NCBI GenBank assembly: GCA_963922205.1
Contig: CAWUHX010000338.1
Location: 186,001-250,000 of the forward strand
Direction of reading: 5' to 3'
DNA length: 64,000 nt
From: Romanomermis culicivorax
Taxonomy: Eukaryota; Nematoda; Enoplea; Mermithida; Mermithidae
The position numbers and the translations under genes are program-made. Below, in pieces: positions 43,812 through 54,999 of this stretch; the first letter of the stretch is position 1; each line of letters starts with the position of its first letter. The notes under the pieces are model-generated. The model was not told the origin of the DNA. It did no database searches and saw nothing but the letters and a program-made list of their open reading frames with translations.

Positions 43812-44390
43812 TTGTTCATAATGTTGAGAAATAAATTGAAATCAAACTGATGAAGTGTAATTTGATCCTTAAAAATTGAAAATTTTCGAATTTTTATATT
43901 CTAAAACGCTGAAAAATAAATCTCTCCAAACAGATATTCGTGAACAGAAGTTCTAAAATCACAGAGTAGAATGATATCTTGAATTTCCATCTTCAATTAA
44001 CGCAAAAGTTCAGGTTGCGAACGTTCGAAAAATTCCAAGCATCGAAAGAAAAAATTGATGAAAAATCGCTATTTTCGGCGAAAACTGACTGTTAACGACT
44101 AGAAAATGAGACGAGCTAACTCGATTGATAGAAACTGTTGAACATTTATTAGTAAATGGAAGTTGACATGCTAAGGGCCGCGCCTGACAGAAAATAGTGA
44201 CTATTATACCCATGACTGGCGCTTCGCGCCGGAAAATTTTGAGATTTTGACTTTTTAAAGTCCACCAGAGCGCATCATTTCAGCTTTGCACTCCCTGAAA
44301 TTTTTTCCACCATGAGAACCATTCCCAAAATTTCTTTCCTCATTTCCAAATTTTTTTGCTCGAAAGACCCCATTTGAGGAAAAAGCGGTG

Positions 44391-45570
44391 AAATGGGGTC
44401 TCTTGAGGAAAAAAATTTGGAAATGAGGAGAAAATTTTTGGGTATGGTTCTCATTGTGGAAAAAGTTTTAGGGGATTCAAAACCGAAAAGATGCGTTTTG
44501 GTGGACTTGAAAAGGTCAAAATCTCAAAATTTTCCGGGGCTTCGCGCCGGTTCATGGGTATAATAATCACTGTTTTCTATCAGGCGCGCCCATTGGCATG
44601 TCTACTTCGGCTTACTAATTAGTGCTCAACAATTTTCATCGATCAAGTTAGCTCGTCTCATTTTCTAATCGTTAACAGGCAGTAATGTCGCCGAAAATAC
44701 AGATTTTTCATCAGTTTTCTCCATTTTTTCTCTCGATGCTTGGAATTTTCAAGCGATGACAGCATACACTTTTGTATTTATTGAAGATGGAAATTGAAGA
44801 CATCATTCTAGACTATGATTTTAGAATTTCTGTTCACGAATATCTGTTGGAGAGATTTATTTTCCAGCGTTTTTTTTTAATATAAAAACTCGACAATTTT
44901 TCCGGCGCTTCGCGCCAGAATGGGGAACAAATTACACCTGATCAGTTTGATTTTAATTTATTTTTCAACGTTGTGAAGGTTCATTTTCTAATGTTCTAGG
45001 AAGTGAAAATTCAAAAAATTTTCCGGCGCTACGCGTCGGACCAAGAACAAAATAAAATTGGATACTTAATTCTAATCGGAACCACAGAAACGTTAAAAGC
45101 GGATAAATTCATGAGAACTCTATCGTTAACATACTTTATCTGCTCCTGTAGTACAACACCAATATATTCTTCATCAGTTCATTTTGACTAACATAACCAG
45201 AATTTTCTCAAATTTTTCCTCATTTTTGCAGGTTTCTGGCTCCAAAACCATAAAATGCTTGGGTATCCTCCTAAAATGCATAAAAAAGCCATACCTGTAA
45301 GAAGTCCGACCAGATCCGAAATTTTGGGGGAGGGGGTCGAAAAAGTCAGAACTTTTAAGGCCGAAAACATACACTTTTTGGCCAATTTTTTCTAATTTTT
45401 TCCAAACTGGAGGGGGGGGGGGGTTGGGTATATGTTTGGCCAAGTTGCGGAACCCCCCAAAAAAGCATCCATAGGCACATTATAAAAATTTTAAAATTTA
45501 AAAAAATTTTTGAAATTTTAGAATGAGGAAAATAATTTTGGGTCCGGTTCTCATGCAGAAAAAATCTTGA
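44391..45570 (+). mobile_element. R1 element, copy 3 (both ends incomplete)
   Basis: It follows R1 copy 2 immediately in the opposite orientation, starting at AAATGGGGTCTCTTGAGG without the first ~15 bases of the R1 end. It matches copy 1 through hairpins at 44534, 44902 and 45023 to about 45570, where the R1 right end is replaced by other sequence. A pC element (45290-45458) is inserted. Confidence 0.65.
45290..45458. mobile_element. Poly-C/G-rich small element pC, copy 2
   Basis: Flanked by AAAAAAGC on both sides (45282-45289, 45459-45466). It starts CATACCTGTAAGAAGTCCGAC and contains GGGGGAGGGGGTCG, AAACATACACTTTTTGGCC and a run of 13 G. It is a shorter, inverted relative of 38385-38860. 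Confidence 0.65.
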
Positions 45571-48200
45571 TTTATTCCTTGATTTATTTGTTGTCGTCGT
45601 TAGAATCGGGGTTTTTTTTGCACAGGCCAGGTTGCAATGTGCGACTTGGGGAAAAATTTTGGTTGCACAGATAAATTTGTGGTTGCTCACTCTAAAATCG
45701 ATAAATTTGCTTAAATTTATCGGAAAAAACCATCGCAAACTAGTTTTCTTGTTGTTTCATTCGATTCGCGTCGGTTTCAGGCATTTAAAACCCAATTTTC
45801 TGAGTTTTGGAGACCAAATAAAAAGATTCATTTGACTAGACTAGAGTAATTAGTTCGGCGCGTAGCGCCGAAATTTTTTCTGGATTTCAATATTCTAGAA
45901 TGCTGGAAAATGAATCTTTTCACCTTTTATTTCTCAGAAAGAGGGTTTGATTTCTCAGGGAATTTGAAAAATTTTCACTCGGACAAACTAAAATTCAAAA
46001 ACCAGGCAAGCGAGCGATTAAGAATTTGGATCTTTCATCCGGCAAAAACTCATAGAATTGTCTTACACTCAAAATGTTTCAATCACATGAAAATTCAAAA
46101 TTTTCAAAAAATTAAAAAAAAATTTCCAACATTCAAAATTTTTATGAAGATCGCAAAAAAGATTTTGGGAAAATTATCGAGAAAAATGTTAGTTTTCCTC
46201 AAATTCGTCAAAATGTCAGTTTTCCTCAAATTCGTCGTGGCGGAGTTGGGACGGTGGCGGTGTTGGGACACGAAAGTAGCGGAGTTGGGACGGTGGCGGT
46301 GTTGGGACGGTGGCGGAGTTGGGGCACGATCGATGCAGACTGTTGAGGCTTGAACAATGTGCGGATGTTTTCAGTCAGCTACCCAGCTAAAAAATCCACT
46401 TGAAGTCAACGATATTCCATAAATTTGGGCGAAAAAGTACAATTCATAAATAGATTTCTGGCGCGAAGCGCCAAATTTTTTTTTTTTATTTTTGACATTC
46501 TAGAGCGCTGGAAAATGAATCTTTTCAACATTTATTTCCTGGATAAGTGGTCTAATTTTGCAGTCAATTCAATCGTCTTTCATAGTCGGAAAAAATGCAA
46601 AATATATTGAATTGAATGCATGGGACTAAATTTGACTAATCAGACAGAGAACAAAAAATTTGGATTTTTAAACCAGCAATATCTGTCTCTGTCCCAAACT
46701 GATGGTGTTTCAATCATTTGCCGGATACAAAAAAAATTATGTTCACAAAGTTTAAGAATTTGTTAATACCGTAGAAAAGTTTTGAGGGAAAAATCGTCAA
46801 ATAGTTAGGCGCAATATCAAAGATAAACTGATTAAACTAGGAGATAAGACATTCTCGGTGGCAGCAACTATTGAATGCTAACTTGTAGGTAAATTAGACA
46901 TGCTTACGGTCGTACCTGCAAATTATAGCAAACAATGATCAAAATAATCATTATCGGCGGGAAGCTTTGGAAAATTTTGAAGTTTTAACCTTTTAAAATG
47001 CACCTTTACGACTTGAAAATTTCTGAAAGAAATCGCTATTTGGCGAAGAAGCCCAAAGTTTTTTTAAAAATTTTTAGATATTTGGCGAAAAAACAGTGGG
47101 AAGAATACGCTGAAAAAATGCATTTTCCTTTGTTTTAAGATCGTCAAGATCGAAATTTTTCGGTGCTATGTACGCGCCAAGCAAGTTAGCGTTGTCAGGC
47201 TTTTTTGATTTTCTTAATTACTCACAAAATTCGGTTTAAAAGTTCCATAATTTACGCGAATTTAATTAATAAGCGTCAGATAATGAAAACTATTGAAGAT
47301 TAGTTGATAATGAAGGTAGACATGGTAAAAGTCGCGCCTAAGCTGGATAAAAAACAACGATTATTGAACTTATAACTGGCACCGAGCGCATAAATTTTGA
47401 CATTGGAACTTTTTAAAACGCACCAAAATGCATCTTTTCTATGTCCAACCCACAGAATTTTTTCTTTGAATAGGGAAACTGCGCAAATTTTTTTTCCAAC
47501 ATTTTTTCACCAAAGATCACAATTTAGGAACCAATGTTTTCCCCAAAGTGTTTTTTTAATCGATTTTTTTCGCCAAGTCGGTGCTTTTGGCGAATAAAAT
47601 TTTGGGCTTTTAAAATCGGAAAGGTGCATTCTGAGGCAATTTAGAAGGTGAAAGCCTCAAAATTTTCCAGCGCTTAGCGCCGGTAATGATTATAATAATC
47701 ATTATTTGCTAGAACCCAGCTTATGCGCGACCGTGCTCCAGTCTGTTCGTATATAACATTGCTTTTGCTGCATGCAGCATTATCTGACCTAAATTCCAAA
47801 ATCCTTATTTTTCCTCTCAATTCACTCGAATTACTGATTAATTGAATATTAGAATGCTGAAACAGGCTCGAAAGCATGAATATAAAATGTCACTGGGCAT
47901 TTTGGAGTGAAAAGGCACGTAAAATATTGAAACAGCTTTTTGAAAAATGGAAACCAACCTAAAAGGATTTGGCTCGAGTAGCTACGAACAAAATGAACTT
48001 TGCTTGTCTATGTCGACGACCCTTTCCCTCAACTTCAGTTGTTGGCAGCTATACCCCGCAGCCGATCGGAAATCGGCGAAAAATATTAGTTTTTTAGTCG
48101 AAAATGACATTTCTGGAACCAAATTCTGTCAAACAGCGAAAAATTTTCCGCGCTTCGCACCGAAATAAGCTCAGTATGAGCCTGTTTTGTAACTTGCTGA
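45571..48200. other. Diverged R1-like repeat DNA, no gene seen
   Basis: Phrases typical of the R1 elements recur in decayed form (TTCTAGAATGCTGGAAAATGAATC, TTTTAAAACGCACC, hairpins at 45855, 46459, 47667 and 48147). Open frames such as 45910-46353 run through these repeats and the 46236 minisatellite, and have no motif. Confidence 0.5.
46236..46330. repeat. GGTGGCGGAGTTGGGAC minisatellite
   Basis: Six copies of a ~15-bp G-rich unit (GGTGGCGG(A/T)GTTGGGAC), one broken by ACGAAAGTA. Regular GGG and GG runs give it potential to form G-quadruplexes. Confidence 0.8.
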
Positions 48201-48906
48201 AATGCTGACCCTTTATGCCAAGGCTTTGTAAAGTGGGCTACTCCTTCGTCCTCTACTTAAAAACGGCTTCTATTGTGTACCCAAACTTTAACGTACGTCA
48301 AAGGAGCTGTTTTCAAATTACCTGAGTAGCGTCCAAGAGGTTGGAGCCGAAGCTGATTAAAATTCGGGCCACAGGCGTTCACTAAGCAAAAGTGACGAAG
48401 AGAATAAGCATATTGACGAAGTCGTTATTTGTGATGGCGACGATTTTTGATTTTTCACCACAATTTTGTGATATCTTTTATCTAACTTTCTACTCGAACT
48501 CTCCCTTTCAGTCATTAGCACGCGTGCTAATGTCAAAAAATTCCCATTAGCTCGGCTCTGATTTTATAGTACCGCGCTAAAAAAACTATGTGGGTCTAAT
48601 AGTATATGATGTCCTGGGATCCAGCCTATTTTCAATTTATTCAAATGATATGTGTAAATTGGGTCTCCATAGTGAGTTGGTTCTTTGAACGGGTGATCTC
48701 AAAATTTTTAACCAAGCAGTCAACTCAGTTGTTTTACAATCTGATCTAAACAGAGTTGACCTTTGGTCCAAATAAAATAGGTTGAATGTGGCATTCACAA
48801 ATGTAATGTTCTACGCCTTGGTAAAAACATACCGTGTATTAATTACCTACTATGTTGAAGATGGTAATATCTCAAGTACGACACAAGTTACAGACCTGGA
48901 TGTTTC

Positions 48907-49644
48907 GATTGGGATGCAGAAGCCGGGTATAGTGCACGAGCGCTACCTAGTGCACGAGTGCTACCATAGTCAGGAGCGCTACCAAATTGGAAAAAAATAT
49001 CCTATATACGTTGTGTGTTGAAGCAGAATTTTTGCACTCGTTTTGCGTCTGCATTCATCACGAAAATAGGGACGATTATGAATCAATTTTTTTCATATTA
49101 TAGCTTACAAGTTATCATCATGAAAAATCCGATAAAAAAATAAAATCCACAGAAATGGTCATCAATGCGACCACCCTGTTACAATAACAAAAGGCGGCAC
49201 ACTTTGTGTTATTGTTGACGTGGTATTCCAGTATAAAACAATGTTGTTTGCAAAAAATCTGAACGATGACTTAATGAAGATGGTGATAGTAATGAAATCA
49301 TCAAATCAGAGACAGAAGTCTATGAATCAGAAAAAACAAGCTACCAGACCGGACAGCATTCCTTTACTAGCATCGTACCCAATGGACACGGAAAACTGTC
49401 TTAGATATTAAAATATCATGAATAATATTATTTTATTTTATTATTTTTATTAAATTAAAAAATCGATAGTTCAATGCGATTATGTCAATTGAGATAATCG
49501 TGTTCACAATGCGCGCATGAATTTTATTCAAATTACGGTTAGTCTTTGGCTGGTCAATAATTTTGATGTCAATGCTTTACAGGTGGATGTTTTTCCCAAT
49601 TTGGCAGCGCTTCTGACTACGGTAGCGCTCGTGCACCATACCCG
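48907..49644. mobile_element. Iteron-ended DNA transposon-like element, copy 2
   Basis: An 8-bp duplication GATGTTTC (48899-48906, 49645-49652) flanks ends GATTGGGATGCAGAAG (left) and CACCATACCCG (right). These are the same two termini as at 29763-31368, placed in the opposite orientation. Iterons GTGCACGAGCGCTACCTA or GTCAGGAGCGCTACC stand at 48930-48985, and inverted ones at 49603-49640. The 738-bp element is shorter than copy 1 and has no transposase frame. Confidence 0.75.
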
Positions 49645-49652
49645 GATGTTTC

Positions 49653-50464
49653 AATGACAATGAAAATTCACTAGGAAAATGCGTTATGATATCTTATGAT
49701 GAACGTTTGAGCCACCTATGTTTAGAGCGATCAGACCTGCGACGGCTTCGTTTTGATCTTATGGTTTATAATATTGTTTGTTTTATTGTTCTCCCCTTTT
49801 TCTCTGTAGTCCATAATTCTAACCGTGCTATGAAATTGGGATACTGTAAATATCTACATATTTTTTCAAAATACGATAGTCCGCGTTTGGAATTCTCTTG
49901 ATAAAAGTACTGTAAATTCTAGTTTATTTGTCTCTTTTCTGTCTCTTCAGACTTGAAAGAGTAAATCTGATACCTTTCTTAGGTGTGTAGCATGATTCGC
50001 TAATTTCTTTAGCTGCTAGGCTTTTCGCGGCTATCTATTCTTTATATTTACATTGTATTATTTTCGATCTAATAAATTATCATTTTTAGACTGAATTTTT
50101 TGACTTGTGAAGAAAAAGGTGATAAGTTTGATATAACTACCCTATTCGGCGCAGAGCGTCGAAAATTTCGATCTCGCGGCTCTCCGAACGTTGGAAAATG
50201 CATTTTTTAGCTTGTTCTGCTGCGACTGTTGCGAGAAATAAGACGAGACTTCGCTTTGAATCGAGTCAAAAGTTATTCCCCGAGTTCTGCAAATCATGTG
50301 ACTTATATTCATTCTAGTGAATTATAATTATTGTTGATTTAAATCGGCACTAGAAGTCGAAAGGCTCAAGATTTTTGAGTTCAAGAAGCAAGTAAAAAAA
50401 TACATTATATTTATTTCTTTAACTATATTTTGCCTGTCGAAGATTTTCGCTCCATACGTCGTAT
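49653..50464. other. Upstream region of uS12m; no further gene seen
   Basis: AT-rich sequence with a degenerate GC hairpin at 50147. The uS12m promoter should lie in the last few hundred bases, but no element stands out. Confidence 0.4.
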
Positions 50465-50488
50465 ATGATATTTTTCAGATTCTTCAAA

Positions 50489-50700
50489 ATGCTCAATATT
50501 TTTAAAAATTTCGCGCTCGTCGCCTCTACGAAAATATTTATCACGAATTTAACTCGCTGTATTCAAACCAGCGCGCCTCGTTACGAAACACTATTGGCTA
50601 TGTATCAACGAGGCGGCCCACCGGAGCATCGTTTCAAGAGTCGAAGACCCATCGCCGGTCAACCGCAACTCAAAGGCGTCGTTTTGAAATGCGTTATCAG
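50489..50700 (+). CDS. MRPS12: Mitochondrial ribosomal protein uS12m, exon 1
   Basis: Exon 1 of the mitochondrial small-subunit protein S12, part of the decoding centre. The chosen start (MLNIFKNF) gives a basic, acidic-residue-free presequence (LVASTKIFITNLTRCIQTSA) typical for mitochondrial import. An in-frame Met at 50465 (MIFFRFFK) would add 8 residues and cannot be excluded. The mature part begins TLLAMYQRGGPPEHR and RPIAGQPQLKGVVLKCVIR, which matches the bacterial S12 start with its metazoan-mitochondrial changes. The exon ends AG|GTGAGC in phase 2. The full protein is 144 residues, close to the 138 of the human protein. Confidence 0.9.
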
Positions 50701-51221
50701 GTGAGCGCTTGAAAATCTTGAAATCGAGATTTTTGTGCAGTATAGAAAAATATAAGATTTTCTTCAGTCAAATTTGAAAATTTTCAAGTTCGAGGTAATA
50801 CAGAGAATATTTTACGAAGTCTGAACATACATGCACATAGGAGGGTCCCTAGACACGCCCCCTGGCCGAAAAAAATCGTAAAACACCGCTCCACCGGAAC
50901 TTTTTCCAAAATAGATTTTTTTATGGTTTTTATGCATATTTTGTACGAACATGCTTGCAGAATTTTTTTGTTTTGTTTTTTTTGCTCACTCACCCCCACA
51001 CCCCTCGATAAAAAGTTAGAGAACCCTCCCCTCTGGAACATTTTTACCGTGCATGTCTGAGTCTGAAGGATACAAATTTCAACTTATTTTACATACTTTT
51101 AATTAATTTACACGTTCTCATGCAAATTAACGATATTTTTGAATATTCACAGTTAAAATTCCAATCTGTATTATTTATTTATGTAGAAAATTTTCGTTTT
51201 TATTGTTGGCGTATTTTCCAG
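50701..51221 (+). other. uS12m intron (521 bp)
   Basis: GTGAGC donor and TATTTTCCAG acceptor. It contains a patch with CACGCCCCCTGGCC, CACCCCCACACCCC and poly-T runs, loosely like the pC insertions at 38-45 kb. No coding sequence. Confidence 0.8.
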
Positions 51222-51444
51222 AAATCCCAAAAAGCCGAATTCGGCCAATCGTAAATGCGTCGTCGTTCGATTATCTAACGGCAAGGAAGTGACGGCCTAC
51301 GTGCCGGGCGAAGGGCACAATTTGCAAGAGCATAGTCAAGTTTTGGTGGAAGGGGGTCGTAAAAAAGATCTAATCGGCGTCAAATGCAAAGTTATACGCG
51401 GTAAATACGATTGCGCTAAAGTTAAAAAGCCGGAACACAGATAA
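51222..51444 (+). CDS. MRPS12: Mitochondrial ribosomal protein uS12m, exon 2
   Basis: The exon completes the split Arg codon and continues [20 protein letters not shown] and [18 protein letters not shown], the most conserved S12 signature, including the [10 protein letters not shown] loop near the decoding site. It then runs [20 protein letters not shown] and ends with a short basic tail before TAA at 51442-51444. The frame is intact, and all residues expected of the family's core are present. Assembly partners are the 12S rRNA and the other small-subunit proteins in the mitochondrial matrix. Confidence 0.95.
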
Positions 51445-51491
51445 CTGTAGTTGTTATTAAATTATTTCTGTATCGTTTGTCATCTCATGTT

Positions 51492-51665
51492 TCACTTTAA
51501 TTTCGATAGAGTTGGAATAAACACCTTGTTCATCGATAGTCCAATGGATTCTGGGATACTGTAATAATCTTCAGATTTTGCTAAATATGTGCCTAAGCGA
51601 TTGAGAATTTCCAAATGTCCCCTATGAGCATGCAACGGCCTGAGAGATTTGACCTCATCCAGGTA
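51492..51665 (-). CDS. Possible terminal exon on the minus strand, convergent with uS12m
   Basis: After a GAAAG acceptor-like site, a minus frame of ~57 codons reads NAYLDEVKSLRPLHAHRGHL ... ESIGLSMNKVFIPTLSKLK and ends TGA at 51492-51494. Composition is coding-like and unlike the low-complexity frames around it. I do not recognise it and see no certain upstream exon. A second open minus segment (51770-51975: RIQVWARDLDEQHQVYGFRG) lies upstream in another frame. It would overlap the uS12m 3' UTR tail to tail. Chance is possible. Confidence 0.3.
   Translation of the reverse strand, partial: YLDEVKSLRPLHAHRGHLEILNRLGTYLAKSEDYYSIPESIGLSMNKVFIPTLSKLK
51516..51521 (+). terminator. Polyadenylation signal AATAAA of uS12m
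   Basis: A canonical AATAAA 72 bases after the stop codon (GTTGGAATAAACACC), at a normal distance for a short 3' UTR. Confidence 0.65.
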
Positions 51666-51982
51666 TGCGTTACCTTTCAAATAGTTACTTTTCAAGACGG
51701 ACAGTAAATATTATTTTTCAGAACGCTGAAAAATTTTTTATAAATGAGATCTTTATTCAAACGTTACCTCTATTTTTGCTGACTGAGGAGCGTGTCAATG
51801 TGACGATGTGCAAAAGGTGCCATCGTGTATTTTCCTCTGAACCCGTAGACTTGATGTTGCTCATCCAAGTCACGGGCCCAGACCTGAATTCTCGCGACGG
51901 GCAGTGCTGCAGTCGCATCAGACGATGCAGGGCTGTGCAGTCGGTGGTAGAGAGTGCGAGAACCGTTGCATCAATACGGTGA

Positions 51983-52400
51983 ATAGTAAAAAAGTTCTAT
52001 GCATTGGAGTTAACGCACACATCACTTTTATAATAAATATGCGCATTAGGAATATTAAAATCGTTTTTGCTAGTTGAGATAGTCTATTTTTAGTTGCATT
52101 TGGCCATATCTAAAGTTAGTACAGTCTCGCTTTAACGCCCTCTCCCTTGGGCGCCCATCTTACTTTGGCACCCTGTCTTAGTCTGCTTTTCAGCATTACT
52201 GTTGATCATTTATTTAGGTAAAAAGCGATTACCAAATTTTCAAGGTCACTGATCGATCGGAGTCGCTTTCCAGTGGCCCTGAAATATCATGTATCTCTGC
52301 TATAGCTCGTTATCTAACATAAAAATTCGGAACAAATTGAAAAGGGCTCAGAAATTAGCAGCCCATACGGGATTAATATTACAGTAACGCGAACGACCAG
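51983..52400. other. No gene seen
   Basis: Ordinary AT-rich sequence without repeats or coding frames that I can support. Confidence 0.4.
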
Positions 52401-53700
52401 GCCCCAAACGTGCTAGTATTTGAAAAAAGCAGATGTGGAAGGGAGACAGAGAAGGAAAAGAAACTATATGGGAATAATAATTTACAAAACATAATGCAAA
52501 AAAATAAAAATGAAAACTGAAAATTGAAACGTAAGGATAAAGTGGAAACGAGGAACGGAAACATGAAACAAATATTTTGAAATATTGGAGCAGAGTGGAA
52601 AAATCAAAAGAAACAATAAACCAAAACAAAAGTGGAAAAAATAGAGAACAAGAAAAGAAAAAAATATATAAAAGCAGACAAATGGAAAAAGAAATGAGAA
52701 ATAAATACAAGTATAAGATAATAAGAGAAACAGCGGGTAAAATGAAACGGAAAAGAAATGTATGGAAACAGAAATGGAGAAACTAACAGAAACAACACAA
52801 TATGAAAATAAAACAGAAAAGCAGTGGTACATAGAGTTGTGTGGCTCAAAATGATGAGAATAAAATGGAAGAAACTGACACAGTGAGGGAATGTTATTCG
52901 GAAAACAAATAAAAATGATTAACAAAATGACTTTTTATCATCCACGTCGTCTCTAATGTAAAATTTTCATACTGTTGTCACACTACGTACTGTTGCGTTT
53001 ATAATTCAAATTAATATAAACATAATCAGCACAAAGAAACAACAGTTTACTAGAATAATTTATAATTTTCGTACAGGAAAGTATATAGTAGATTTTTTAT
53101 TGCGTAATGAAAAATGTAAAATTTAATACCGCTCGTAAACTTTGCACTCACTTTGCAATCACACATACTAGGCGCCAAAGTGAGACGGGCGCCAAGTAGC
53201 AACACAATCTCTAAGTTTCACGTGCTTTTGTGCTGCAGTTGCAGTGGGTATGTACGAACGGATTATTCCAGAATCACAAAAAATATCTGTCAGAAAAACA
53301 GTTTTGCAAAACGTTTGAAAGAAAACAAAAACAAAAAATTATCGAAAGGATCCCGGCTAAAATTGTTTTGTATGGAGCCCAATTGCAAAAAAATTAAAGT
53401 AATGGAATAAATAAAACAAAATGAAATGAGCAAATTGAATGAAATGAATAAAAAATTGAGCAGTAAAGACAGAACAAAAAACAAATAATAAAGAAACGAA
53501 AAGTAAAATAATGTAATAAAATGTAGGTAAAAAATAAGTACACCACCTGAAAAAATTAAACAAAAAGAACAAAAAGTGGCTCCAAATAAGAATCAATAAG
53601 GGAAAAAAATAATATAAGTCAATAAGGGAAAAAGAAACAAAAATAAGTCAATAAGGGAAAAAGAAACAAAAACATGCATGTAGATACGTTAATAATAAAC
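52400..53700. other. Strand-asymmetric purine-rich DNA
   Basis: Two blocks (about 52420-52930 and 53320-53700) have a + strand made largely of A and G (AAATGGAAAAAGAAATGAGA and similar). The minus strand therefore has long Phe/Leu/Ser frames (for example 52482-52925), which are not genes. Between them, 52930-53320 is mixed and unassigned. Confidence 0.6.
53595..53672. repeat. GTCAATAAGGGAAAAAGAAAC short tandem repeat
   Basis: Three copies of AAGTCAATAAGGGAAAAA with spacers of ~25 bases, inside the purine-rich block. Confidence 0.7.
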
Positions 53701-53876
53701 AAATCAAAATAAAAAGCTGTAATGTCGTGAAAACACATGCTATAGAGCTATAATGTCAGAAATCTGGTGATTCGTGCCAAAATGTGTGACAGCCAGCATC
53801 CACCACATCGAAATGGAGGACCAAATAAGTCTATTAGGCCAAAATGTCTACGCCGCCCAATCTCTATTTTCCCATT

Positions 53877-54075
53877 CTAAAGATAACTTTCTTGAAAATT
53901 CGCTATTTCGAGAATCTGTTCTGAGACTTCGCTGTTTTGAGAATAGCTGTATTGAGACTTCGCTGTATTGAGAATCGATGTTTGGAGACTTCGCTGTTTT
54001 GATAATTGCCGTATTGAGACGTCTCTGTCTTGAGAATCGCTGTATTGATTCTCGCTATTTTGAATTTCGCTGAAT
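53877..54075. repeat. GAGACTTCGCTGTNTTGAGAAT tandem array
   Basis: About eight degenerate ~22-bp units of TTGAGAATCGCTGTATTGAGACTTCGCTG type. Overlapping frames in several registers result from the repeat. Its build resembles the short arrays at 425-507 and 26515-26795. Confidence 0.75.
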
Positions 54076-54417
54076 AGGAGTGAAACCAACAAAGGAGGGT
54101 CACTGAGTGCGCATTCTGAAATCATACACATCTGAATCCGATAGCCCAAAGGAAAAAGATTATATGGACCATTTTTGCCCATGTCACATGCGATCAATTT
54201 TGCCCAAACGTCACGTGAGTTCCATCATGCTGATATTCTATGTTTTTCGCCACTTTTTCTTTAACAGTTACTTACTTCCATTTTGTTTCGTTCATTATGG
54301 TTTACATGCATTCTGTGTGTCATTTTTGTTGCGTTTTTGTTGTTGTTCTTTCCGCACGTAGGCTACAGTGTGCCCCTTTAATCAGAATTTAAGCCAGATA
54401 AGCTCTACAGCTCATGT

Positions 54418-54932
54418 TGTATTTTAATATAGTCGGGGTTTTGAGAGTGGAGGCAGGAGTGGGTTTCAGAATTCGTCCTTAATGCATGTATTTCCAACAC
54501 CCATGCTTACCCAATTAATTACTTAATTAGTGTACTTAAACCCAACAACAATTACCCCACAAAGTAAGTAAACCTAGTTCCTTAATTTGTCTCCCTACTA
54601 CATAATGAAAATGAGAATAGAATCCTCTCCAGATTTTATCTAACACAAAAAGACACTTACGCATACAAAACGTGAGTAGGCGAGAATAATATAAAACTCC
54701 CATGTGCTGGGGGAAAACACAAATATTCTTTGTGCACGGGGAGGCGCACCAATGCAAAACATATAACACTAATAATGTGAGAGCGAACCTGATGCACGCA
54801 TGCCGATTTGCACTACAGTAAGACGTCTCTTGATGGTCCCCGTCACTCGCTCCACTTTGTACTTGCCCGCCTCTTCGAGAAAACGACAAACTTGATCATA
54901 ATCCTACAAATCTGTGGAAATATACTACAGCA
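54418..54932 (-). repeat. 3' LTR of element 3
   Basis: On the + strand TGTATTTTAATATAGTCGGGG ... TATACTACAGCA, 515 bp, aligned end to end with 3181-3697 but much more diverged than the two LTRs of element 1 are from each other. The polypurine tract AAGGGGGGAGGGG (element strand) follows at 54933-54945. Confidence 0.8.
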
Positions 54933-54999
54933 CCCCTCCCCCCTTGCAGTAGATGGCCTGAAGCGATCATCAAGAGACAATCAGAGCAGGCAAGGGAAA

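Larger units (their letters stand above)
42169..44390 (-). mobile_element. R1 element, copy 2 (reverse orientation) with nested insertions
   Basis: It begins CACCGTTTTTCCCCC and ends GAGGAAAAAGCGGTG, and its interior matches the reverse complement of R1 copy 1 except for two inserts (42333-43335 and 43624-43811). It starts 17 bases after the end of outer element A. It abuts R1 copy 3 head to head, so no target duplication can be shown. Confidence 0.65.
38881..50161. repeat. Recurring GC-rich hairpin CCGGCGC-loop-GCGCCGG (at least 14 copies)
   Basis: Copies start at 38881, 39207, 39329, 39858, 43551, 44217, 44534, 44902, 45023, 45855, 46459, 47667, 48147 and 50147. Weaker ones are near 47160 and 47380. 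Each is a 5-7-bp GC stem with a 2-4-base loop (TTC, CTC, GGA, GAA, TAG), usually bordered by AAAATTTT on one side. The stem sequence is conserved and changes on both sides tend to keep pairing (for example TGGCGC...GCGCCA). Some copies belong to R1 elements, with ~121-base spacing between neighbours, and others lie in diverged sequence. Confidence 0.8.

Noticed and set aside
52348-52925. Minus-strand frames of up to 147 residues that look like membrane proteins (Phe/Leu/Ser/Tyr)
   Set aside because: The opposite strand is purine-rich, so stop codons are rare and hydrophobic codons abound. Several overlapping frames of equal quality exist, as expected from composition.
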